29,805 nucleotides of DNA from NCBI GenBank assembly GCA_012064415.1, contig SSNU01000342.1, positions 1-29,805 on the forward strand. Direction: 5' to 3'. Position 1 is the first letter of the stretch; each line of letters starts with the position of its first letter. This DNA is from Gyrodactylus bullatarudis (Eukaryota > Platyhelminthes > Monogenea > Gyrodactylidea > Gyrodactylidae). The position numbers and the translations under genes were made by a program. The notes below the pieces were generated by a model. It ran no database searches and had not been told where the DNA came from. It saw only the letters and a program-made list of their open reading frames with translations. This document shows, piece by piece, positions 10,701-18,165 of the stretch.

Positions 10701-11966
10701 CCAGCTCCAACAAACAAGAATACATTATCGGACAATCGTCGTCCAGTTAATTTGTTAGAGGCTAAAAGCCCAGCAACAGCAACACTCGCTGTACCCTGAA
10801 TATCATCATTAAAGGTACAATAGACATCTCTGTATCTATTTAACAATTTGAAGGCATTGTGATTGGCAAAATCTTCAAATTGAATCAGAGTATTCATTCC
10901 ATATCTGTGAAAGGAAAAATTTATTATTCATTCAATATGGATGAAAATATTATTAAAAATTCAGAATTAAATTTGATTTGTATTTTTGAGCTGGAAAGAT
11001 AGAAAAATTCTTCATCAAGAGAAATAAAAGAATACACAACCAGTACATTAACAGGGTATCAAAATATAATTTTTCATTCAAGTAATAATCAATTCTTTTA
11101 TTCTACTACGAGAAATTACTTCAAAGTTCTTTAAAGACTGAAACACTGTTCAACAATTTTTTCTGTTTTTTAAGGAAAAAAATGTACTTTTTACTCAAAA
11201 ATTAACTCACCTATTGACAATTGCTTTCATAAAGTTGTCAACCAACTCGTCATAGCGTTCATCTTGGATTCTTTCGTGTCTCAAGCCCATGTAATTGGAA
11301 TCATCAAGTAAGTCTTTGTTATTTGTACCAACATCAAGTTGTACAGGAAGACAATGAGCTGGATGGACACCAGCCAATGCAGTGTAAAGAGATAATTTGC
11401 CTATTGGTATACCCATTCCATTAGCGCCTAGATCTCCGAGGCCCAAAATTCTCTCGCCATCGGTAAAGACAATCGCCTTGACTGTATGCTCGGGCCAGTT
11501 ATCCAAAATTCTATCAATGTGATGTCGGTCGTGAATGGTAATGTAGAGACCTCTAGGGCGTCTAAAAATTACACCAAATCTCTGACAAGCTAGACCAACA
11601 TTTGGTGTATAAATTAGTGGCATAATGTATTCAACATGGTCAATTACTAGGCGATAAAAAAGAACTTCGTTTCGTTCTTGCAAAGCCGATAGATAAATAT
11701 AGCGCTGTAGAGGATCAGCCATACGCTCTAATTGGATCATGATTTTTTTAACTTGAGACTCCAGACTTATTTCAGCAGGTGGCAAAAGCCCATGAATGCC
11801 AAGAAGTTGACGTTCACGTATGGAAAATGCTGTCCCTTTATTCTTTCGAGGATCCCGGAGGAGATCAATGCCATTCGCTTTGATCGAAAAGTTTGAGGAA
11901 CATTTCTAAAGGTTAGATAAAAGCTTTTACCCATAGATTTGACTTAAACAAACGAAAAGGGAGCAT
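7765..11966 (-). CDS. NAD(P)-dependent malic enzyme, mitochondrial type, 577 aa
   Basis: Five exons on the minus strand join in phase: 11966-11931, 11905-11211, 10904-10583, 10250-10136 and 8330-7765 (1734 nt). Malic enzyme decarboxylates L-malate to pyruvate, yielding NADH or NADPH. Visible family blocks are [25 protein letters not shown] with the catalytic Tyr near residue 111, [17 protein letters not shown] with the catalytic Lys near 182, [12 protein letters not shown] and FNDDIQGTA (metal ligands), the dinucleotide-binding [10 protein letters not shown], and FALSNPT. Length matches the family (about 570-600). The first exon encodes [12 protein letters not shown], and with the next residues forms a basic, amphipathic leader without acidic residues, suggesting mitochondrial import. 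This exon is needed because exon 2 has no in-frame ATG before the conserved N-terminus. Intron 1 is only 25 nt; the last intron is 1805 nt. NAD versus NADP preference is not decided here. Confidence 0.93.
8331..10135. other. Malic enzyme intron 4 (1805 bp)
   Basis: A long intron with donor GTTAGT (minus strand, at 10135) and acceptor TTTTCCAG (at 8331). It contains a perfect 14-bp palindrome, CTTACGTACGTAAG (9175-9188). Two short overlapping minus-strand frames around 8948-9191 show no protein-like features. I see no repeat pair or nested gene. Confidence 0.5.
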
Positions 11967-12093
11967 TTCACAAATCAGATTTGTCAAATGATTTGACTCA
12001 AATCTGAGATTTGAATAATCTTATTATAGAAACAAAAAAAGATTAATTGGTATTTGTTTAAAGTCTATTTGATTACATGCAATTATTTGGAAA
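11967..12093. promoter_or_regulatory. 127-bp divergent promoter, malic enzyme / DLG-like, with CAAAT palindromes
   Basis: Only 127 bp separate the two start codons. Three small palindromes, CAAATCAGATTTG (11971-11983), CAAATGATTTG (11985-11995) and CAAATCTGAGATTTG (11999-12013), begin exactly 14 nt apart. They lie within 50 bp of the malic enzyme ATG. A shared promoter or leader element is inferred. No TATA box or named factor site is claimed. Confidence 0.45.
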
Positions 12094-13230
12094 ATGATAG
12101 AACTAAATCAAGAAAATTTAGAAAGAGCAAATGAGATAATTAGTCTTTTTCGAGATCAACTAGATAGATCTGAAGAAAAGTCTTTGAAAAATGCACTCGA
12201 TCGGTTGCAGACTACATTTTCAAGTAGCTTTTTCAAAAGTTTAGTTGGTAATGTTATGATTTTTATAAACTTTCAAGACATAAACGAATACTTTAAGGCT
12301 TCTCTTCGCGATAATCATTGTGAGCCAAGAAAACTTGAAATTCCAGACCTTCAAAGACCTATTGATCATAATATATTATCAAACAGTTACGTAAATAACC
12401 CAGGAAATAAAAATGGTTAGTTATTTTACAAAAATTTTATTCCAAATTTAGAATCAGATTATATTTACAGTGAGATAACAATTTCAAGAGATCCCAATTC
12501 AAATCAAAGTTTCGGCTTCAGCATTGCAGGGGGTGTGGATGCGCCCGATGAAAATGGAGAGCCAGACATTTATGTTTATAAAATATTTCCTGGTGGTATT
12601 GCCGATCGAAATGGCCAACTGAGAATAGGAGACAAAATACATTCAGTTAATGGAACAAGTCTTATTGGTGCTAGAAATCTTGAGGCTGTTAAGACTCTTA
12701 AAGAGTCAGGAGATACATTGATTTTGGTTGTCAAAAGGGAGGTACAAGAGGCAGGCTTGATTAGTGAAAACAATGATAAGATTGAATCAATTGCTGAGAA
12801 TGATTTGAACTGGTATCAGGTTAGTTTTAACAGCATAAAATAATCCGTTATCAATTTTAAAATCTGAGAAATTTTCTAATTCAATATTACACAAACTCTT
12901 GATTAGGTTCGACTTGAAAAGCCGACACCAAACACCAGTCTGGGTTTCAGCATAGCTGGAGGTAGAGATATTGGTAACGTTGAAGGACAATCGGGAATAT
13001 TTATCACAAGAATCAGTCCGAACGGATTAGCTGATAAATCAGGAAATCTTTTCCCAGGAGATCAGCTCATGAAGGTTAATGATGTTGACATAAGTGCAGC
13101 CACCCATACAGAAGCAGTCCAAGCTTTAAAGAATACTGGCCAAGTTGTCAATCTTTTAGTATGCAGATTCAATTATGATTCCGAAGTTGATTCCTATGCA
13201 AATGGAGACTTGGCTGACATTCCTCGATAA
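12094..13230 (+). CDS. Short DLG-like scaffold: L27-PDZ-PDZ, 327 aa
   Basis: Four exons join in phase: 12094-12247, 12278-12415, 12452-12819 and 12907-13230 (984 nt). The N-terminus (about residues 3-60) is an L27 domain of the Discs-large type, containing ERANEIISLFRDQLDRSEEK and, after splicing, SLVDINEYFKASLRDN. PDZ1 has the carboxylate-binding loop SFGFSIAGG and the conserved IGDKIHSVNG. PDZ2 has SLGFSIAGG and PGDQLMKVNDVD. L27 domains mediate scaffold dimerisation and PDZ domains bind C-terminal peptides of membrane proteins at junctions and synapses. A full DLG would continue with PDZ3, SH3 and guanylate-kinase domains, but here TAA follows PDZ2 after a short tail and none of those domains is downstream. 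The 30-nt intron 12248-12277 is stop-free and a multiple of three, so an ORF call would wrongly keep ten extra residues inside L27. Introns 2 and 3 are 36 and 87 nt. Confidence 0.88.
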
Positions 13231-13624
13231 AATGTATAATGCACATTTTAAATCCAAAAAATTACTAGTTTTTTTTCAATCAATGAAATAAATTATGTTT
13301 TCTTGTTAAGAATATTGTTCTGAACAATTTGCTCATAAGTTATGAATTATAATAATTTAATAATAATTAGAATTCAATATTTTGATATATAACTCTTATT
13401 TTGATGCTACCATTGTCAATGATTCATTAAAAATATCAAATTGATAATATTGAATCAATATTATTGATAATATCAATAATAATTATTCAATAATAATTAT
13501 TGAATAATTGATAATTAATTTGAAACAAAATATAAACAAAAGTAAAATTATAGGTTTTAATTGTTCTTTTAGTCTAATGTTAAATCAATAATTTTCGATT
13601 CCAATTTTGGATCATAATCTTCGA
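13231..13624. repeat. AT-rich palindromic simple-repeat tract between DLG-like gene and orphan gene
   Basis: The region holds the DLG-like 3' flank (AATAAA-like GAAATAAATT near 13285) and, at about 13425-13525, a dense cluster of overlapping self-complementary blocks built from TTGAATAAT/ATTATTCAA and TTGATAATATCAA units. The composition is almost pure A+T with no coding sequence. A shorter tract of similar character lies at 27655-27715. Confidence 0.55.
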
Positions 13625-14092
13625 ATGCAAACGCGTTCTAAAAGGAAATCGATAGTTTCCTTTATTAAACATAAAAATTCATCCAATGAACAAGAATATG
13701 CTAGCGACGCAAAAAAAACTAAAATAGCTAATGATAACGAAAATATAGCCTCTGAAGAATTAACGGTGGATAAAAAAACAGATGTCAAAAAATTCGATCC
13801 TATCATTCCCACAAGACTGGAAACCATCAAAGAAGAATCAAATGTACAACCGAAATTGAGTCTCAGGCCTAAGCAAAATACTCTTAGATTCGGCAGTAAA
13901 CCTTTGCTTAGACAGTTAGTATTTAATGAATTAGATTTGAATGCATGTACAGAACCAAAAAATATTGGCATTAAAGGTCTAAACATTGATGAAGTAATAC
14001 GCATTAGACAGAGACAGCTGAATTATAGAAATCAAAAAATTAAGAAGCTTATCGTTGATGTCAAGAAAATGTCAAAGGCTTCTGAACTTTAA
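13625..14092 (+). CDS. Basic orphan protein, 155 aa, likely nuclear
   Basis: I do not recognise this protein. The first ATG in the open frame is at 13625; no ATG lies between it and the upstream in-frame stop at 13589. It gives MQTRSKRKSIVSFIKHK, a strongly basic start with a plausible nuclear localisation signal. The first 90 residues are low-complexity, rich in Lys, Asn, Glu and Ser. The C-terminal half looks more ordered: TLRFGSKPLLRQLVFNELDL, then GIKGLNIDEVIRIRQRQLNY, then a Lys-rich helix (NQKIKKLIVDVKKMSK). The gene is single-exon, on the same strand as its neighbours, about 395 bp after the DLG-like stop and 540 bp before ARGLU1. No enzyme motif is visible. A chromatin or RNA-associated role is only a guess from charge. 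Confidence 0.6.
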   Translation: MQTRSKRKSIVSFIKHKNSSNEQEYASDAKKTKIANDNENIASEELTVDKKTDVKKFDPIIPTRLETIKEESNVQPKLSLRPKQNTLRFGSKPLLRQLVFNELDLNACTEPKNIGIKGLNIDEVIRIRQRQLNYRNQKIKKLIVDVKKMSKASEL

Positions 14093-14632
14093 ATTTTCCT
14101 TTCCAAATGACTGTAATGCACCTATTTTTAAAATTATTATAATACAGATTTATTTTATTATAATCTCTTCAAATGTCTAATCATGCACTCTAACTTAGAG
14201 TCACTAAGTCTTGTAATTTTTCACAAAATATCCTTTTGCCATAATTTCGATCTAGCTACAAATATTCGGTTATTAACACGTGGTTAATTTCAAATCAGTG
14301 TAAATTCATTATTTTTTTACCTTGAGCATATAAACGCTGTATAATCATCAGTGTATAACATGTGATCTAAAAATATGCACTGTTGCCAGACTAAAATTAA
14401 AAGTTTAGATTCAATCAGAAAAAATAACTCTGATATTTTTGTATCCTGATAACGTATGTTTATTTTATTATGATCAAACATACGTTGGACGTATGATTCG
14501 AAGAGAATAGAAATTATTACTAAGAAATTAATATTTTAAATTAAATAAATTAATTTTTATCATTTTAAATTAAGAAGAGCTATAATAGTAAAATACAATT
14601 ATTTGTTTTGTCAATCAGATAATATAAAAATT
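14093..14632. promoter_or_regulatory. Intergenic, ARGLU1 upstream region
   Basis: AT-rich. It contains an 11-bp perfect inverted repeat, AACGTATGTTT (14451-14461) and AAACATACGTT (14476-14486), with a 14-nt spacer. A possible AATACA/TTATTTTATTA 3' signal for the orphan gene lies near 14143-14160. No coding sequence encoding the RS-rich N-terminus typical of ARGLU1 was found here. Confidence 0.4.
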
Positions 14633-15293
14633 ATGGAAGATATTGAAGAGATTGAAATGGGGTAAATTAATTTTGACAATTTAGGGATGAGCATTCTCCT
14701 AGTCCACCTGCAGCTCCGTATTCTGCTGAAGATCAAAATGTACTAAATGGTGCTAATAAGAAGGATATGAAAAAGCAAGAAGAAGACTTGAAGCTGTAAG
14801 GGTTTAGGTCAATTATTTTTTTAGACGAAAAAGATGGGCAGAATCAAAGTTTCTCGAGGAAGCTGTAGCTAAAAAGTTGGAGAAATATCTTCAGGATAAT
14901 CTGAAAAATCTCTTAGCAGAAAGGGCCAAAGATTTTTCACGCGAGGTTGATCGTCGAGTTCGTATTGCATTTGAAGAGCTTGAGAAGAAGAGGCAAGCAG
15001 AATTAAACAGAAAAAAGAAAGAAGAAGAGGATCTTCGAGCCAAAAGAGAAGAAGAAGAACGGATTCTTCAAGAATTGCAGAATAAAAATCTAAAACAAGA
15101 GCTAGAACAAAAAGAGCGTGAACGTCAGCGACAAGAGCAAATAAAACAGCAAAAATACCAAGAAGAACTACGCATTTTAGAAGAAAAACAAAAACGTGAA
15201 GCTGAAGAACTAAAAAAAGTCAAGAAAGAGCAAGAGTTAATATTAAACAAAAAGCATATCCGGCCAAAACTTTCATTTTCGCTAAAACGGTGA
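14633..15293 (+). CDS. ARGLU1: ARGLU1 family protein (arginine and glutamate rich 1), 202 aa
   Basis: Exons 14633-14661, 14685-14795 and 14825-15293 join in phase (609 nt). The introns are 23 and 29 nt. Without splicing the frame stops at once (TAA in intron 1). The body is one long charged helix, probably coiled coil. It starts at RKRWAESKFLEEAVAKKLEK, runs through Glu/Lys/Arg/Gln repeats such as EELEKKRQAELNRKKKEEE, and ends in the diagnostic C-terminus RPKLSFSLKR. ARGLU1 is a nuclear co-activator and splicing modulator that associates with Mediator and spliceosome components. The vertebrate protein (273 aa) has a long N-terminal Arg/Ser-rich domain. Here it is replaced by a short acidic, Ser/Pro-containing leader (MEDIEEIEMG, DEHSPSPPAAPYS), so the RNA-binding RS part appears lost or lies elsewhere. 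The stop is 125 bp from the SLC30A9 stop. Confidence 0.85.
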
Positions 15294-15418
15294 ATTTATT
15301 CCCTTTCTTCCTTTGTATATTTTTCAATATTGTAAAGATAATCGTTAAATCTCAAGAATCTTTCAGTGATAATTGTATGAAATATTTAAGCATTTTGTTG
15401 TTTTTTTTCAATAAAACA
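15294..15418. terminator. Shared 125-bp convergent 3' region, ARGLU1 / SLC30A9
   Basis: The two stop codons face each other across 125 bp. Plus-strand AATAAA (about 15410, in TTCAATAAAACATT) would serve ARGLU1. Plus-strand TTTATT at about 15295 (AATAAA on the minus strand) would serve SLC30A9. If both are used, each 3' UTR spans nearly the whole gap and the transcripts overlap. Confidence 0.5.
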
Positions 15419-17315
15419 TTAATTTATTTCAATATCAATATGCTTGACATTAGGGAATTGTCGCTTAATTTTCTCCTCCACAGTATTTATTTCAGCTCCA
15501 AGGGTGTTGACAATGTTCTCGCCATGCTTAAGCATGAAATGAACAGCTTGCTCATCTGTTGTTATTCCGTTCATCTCCTAAATTTTAGGGAGTATTAGAA
15601 TGAATGAATTTATAGGAAAATTGTTTTGTTCCATAATGATATATAATATATTACTACATCATATATATATTCTAATCAAATCTACTTTTACTAATTTTTA
15701 TTAGTGAATGAATTTCATTTCAAAAGTAAGAATACAGTGTATTAACTAACCGATCTCCAAACTTCAATGGGGATTGTTTCCAGATATCTCTTGGTTAACT
15801 CTCTTCCATCAATATCGACCTCTGCCTTGAATCTTATGTCCTGACCACTAATCACAGTCGCCTTGATATCATATGTCCCACGAATTATCTTGGAATTTTC
15901 CAACAGTAATAGAATATTTTCTTGTTTATCTTTTGGAATAGACCTGAAAATTATCGATAAAATAGACTTACTTTCCTATTAGAATTGAAGCATTACTCTT
16001 GATTATATAAATGGCAACAGATGCCAAGATTCCACTTATTGCAATGGCCCCAATAGCATCAGGTAAGTGACTTCCAGTCAAATTACTTAAGCCCATAGCT
16101 GTTCCAGCTACCATGACACCAAAAACAGCAGCTGAATCCTCTAACAAGAGTACTGCCACAGAGGGATCAACTGTTCCTGAAAAAAGGTAAGATCTCATTG
16201 TATCATAGCCTGCTGTTTTTGAATCTTTCTTTATCTGATTTACTGCCATCGCAAGGGTGATACTTTCTGTCAGAAAACTTCCCAACAGAACAGTTAAGCC
16301 TAGATTTATAGATTCTATTGTATGGGGATTAACTAGACCCATAATTCCATGATAAAAAGTGAGACCTGAACCAAGGAAAAAGATTCCAACTCCTGAGATT
16401 AGCGAGGTGATATTTCTCATTGGAATGTATCCATATCTAAAGATAAGGTTAATTAAATAGGTGAAATAACGACAAACGGATGATTATCATCAGGTTTCTG
16501 TGAAGCAGAATAAAGACCGTACGCCAAAACAACCTGATTCATTGTATCGGCAATTGAATGCATTGCTTCTGAGAAAAGGGAATCCGATCCAGTAATCCAC
16601 CAAACATATGATTTAACCCCAGCATTTAATCCATTTCTAGTCATTTAGATTCAAATCAACTCACATAAGAATTGCTAATGAAATAACACGGCCAGCACCT
16701 TTTGTAAGGGCGTTGAACTTATTCTGAGTATCATCTGTCTGATCTATTTCTCCAGACTGGAGATATTTCACGGATTTATTGAAATTAAAAATATCTATAA
16801 GGTATCTGTAAGAGTTATATTGATATTACTAGAGTTCTCTTTCTGTTCTAATTCTTTCATGATTTTTCGTTTGATTAAAAATTGTTTTTCACCTCCATGC
16901 TTCTCATAGGCCCTAATTTATAGTCAGATTATTTTTAATTTACAATTTTTCAACATCTGAACGAAGGAATACTTTGGTTTGAACTTCATTAGAATAAGGA
17001 CTACGACTGTAATAATGCGGAAGAGATTCGAGGTCCCTAATTTTCATGATTTAAAATAACATACTTTGAAGATAATATATACTCCTTTAATGATCTCAAA
17101 GGTGTTATATACTTTATATTTTTGACAGAACCATCAAAATTGAACTTTGACTTAATTTTTGGTATAACTATTTGATAATAATAACAAAATACCTTTAGGA
17201 TTGATGTTAGAGTCACCATTTGATGAACCAGATAATTCTATTGATTAAAAGAGAGATTACCTCTGAATGGACGAAGGAAATATTGGCTATTTCTTCTGAA
17301 TATTGATATTGACAT
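15419..17315 (-). CDS. SLC30A9: SLC30A9 / ZnT9 mitochondrial zinc transporter, 494 aa
   Basis: Ten exons on the minus strand join in phase: 17315-17261, 17237-17193, 17167-17065, 17036-16944, 16912-16830, 16794-16665, 16636-16478, 16436-15972, 15943-15751 and 15577-15419 (1485 nt). Introns are 23, 25, 28, 31, 35, 28, 41, 28 and 173 nt. ZnT9 is the cation-diffusion-facilitator family member that exports zinc from mitochondria. The N-terminus, MSISIFRRNSQYFLRPFR, is a typical mitochondrial presequence. An N-terminal soluble region follows (IKYITPLRSLKEY, KDLESLP, VFLRSDVE), as in HUEL/ZnT9 proteins. The transport domain shows SLFSEAMHSIADTMNQ with the His-Asp metal pair, HPYGYIPMRNITSLISGVG (formed across the 41-nt intron) and LLEDSAAVFGV. 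The C-terminal domain ends FMLKHGENI...NVKHIDIEIN, matching the family terminus. It is shorter than human (568 aa), and the W-G-S-P-E-A-L block after LRSDVE is missing. Confidence 0.92.
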
Positions 17316-17402
17316 TTTTTACATATTCATAACAATTATTAGTAAAAACAAAAAAACTTACTAATCGGAAGAATTGGTATTTTTAAGCGGTAATAATTCA
17401 AA
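17316..17402. promoter_or_regulatory. 87-bp divergent promoter, SLC30A9 / SPT4
   Basis: The start codons of SLC30A9 (17315, minus) and SPT4 (17403, plus) lie 87 bp apart head-to-head, so both promoters and both leaders fit in this space or overlap the first exons. The sequence is A-rich on the plus strand (AAAAACAAAAAAACTTAC). No specific factor site is recognised. Confidence 0.5.
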
Positions 17403-17753
17403 ATGAGTGTAATTCCCATCATACCAACTGAGTTAAAAAGCCTTCGTTCTTGCTTATTGTGTGGATTAACTAAGACCTTGTCTCAATTCCAGGCCAATGG
17501 ATGTGAAAATTGTGAGGAATATTTGCAAATGCAAGGCGATAGAGATACCGTTTATGAGTGCACTTCTGCAAACTTTGATGGTCTTATTGCTATGATGGTT
17601 CCTTCGGAAAGTTGGGTTGCCAAATGGCAAGCAATTGATAAGCTTGCGCCTGGAATCTATGCTATTAGTGTAACTGGAAAACTGCCTAGCTCAAAAGTTA
17701 ATTATCTTAGAAGTCAAGGGGTTGCCTATAAATCAAGGGATCGCGCTAAATAA
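17403..17753 (+). CDS. SUPT4H1: Transcription elongation factor SPT4, 116 aa
   Basis: A single exon with ATG at 17403 and TAA at 17751-17753. Length matches the family (human 117 aa). SPT4 pairs with SPT5 to form DSIF, which binds RNA polymerase II and controls promoter-proximal pausing and processivity. The zinc ribbon is intact: RSCLLCGLTKTLSQF followed by NGCENCEEYL gives the four Cys ligands. The central segment TSANFDGLIAMMVPSESWVA and WQAIDKLAPGIYAISVTGKLP matches the SPT5 NGN-binding fold. The C-terminus KSRDRAK is basic, as usual. No introns, no anomalies. Confidence 0.96.
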   Translation: MSVIPIIPTELKSLRSCLLCGLTKTLSQFQANGCENCEEYLQMQGDRDTVYECTSANFDGLIAMMVPSESWVAKWQAIDKLAPGIYAISVTGKLPSSKVNYLRSQGVAYKSRDRAK

Positions 17754-18165
17754 TTTTATATCTTATAAAATTATCCAACTCAATCTATACCAGACTAATA
17801 CTTGGATCTCAATTCATCAATTCTTTATATTTTTCTGTGAGTTTAGTTTACTCAACTAAAAGTTTTAGCTATTTATTTTTGAAGCTTTAAATATCTTCTC
17901 TTGGAGAGTACATCATATTGTTTTGTTCAGGAAAAAACTCAAGCTTATTAATTAAATTCTTGATTTAACTCTTGAAGAATCTTAATTTTCTTAAATTCCA
18001 GCTCTGGTCCAAACAATCTCAGTGAAAACATGATCCAGGAAATTAGTCAATTGTACATTTTTTACTTGAATAAAACTATTTTTTATCGATCTTCTTCTTG
18101 TTCATCCTACTAAAATTGATTTATTCAATGTATCTAACTATTTTTAACTACCTTTCAGAGCCATC
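17754..18165. promoter_or_regulatory. SPT4-AMPK beta intergenic with probable AMPK beta 5'-UTR intron
   Basis: A strong acceptor, CTACCTTTCAG, ends at 18158, only seven bases before the AMPK beta ATG. A good donor GTGAGT lies at 17837-17842, so a 322-nt 5'-UTR intron (17837-18158) is possible. A trans-spliced leader acceptor would look the same. No coding sequence is seen. Confidence 0.4.

Noticed and set aside
13425..13525. AT-rich palindrome cluster as a replication origin or CRISPR-like array
   Set aside because: The repeats are overlapping simple-sequence palindromes without uniform units or spacers, in a eukaryotic context. A low-complexity tract is sufficient explanation.
13612..14004. 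130-codon frame antisense to the basic orphan gene
   Set aside because: It is a shadow of the plus-strand gene. The plus-strand frame has an ATG with a basic start and a coherent C-terminus.
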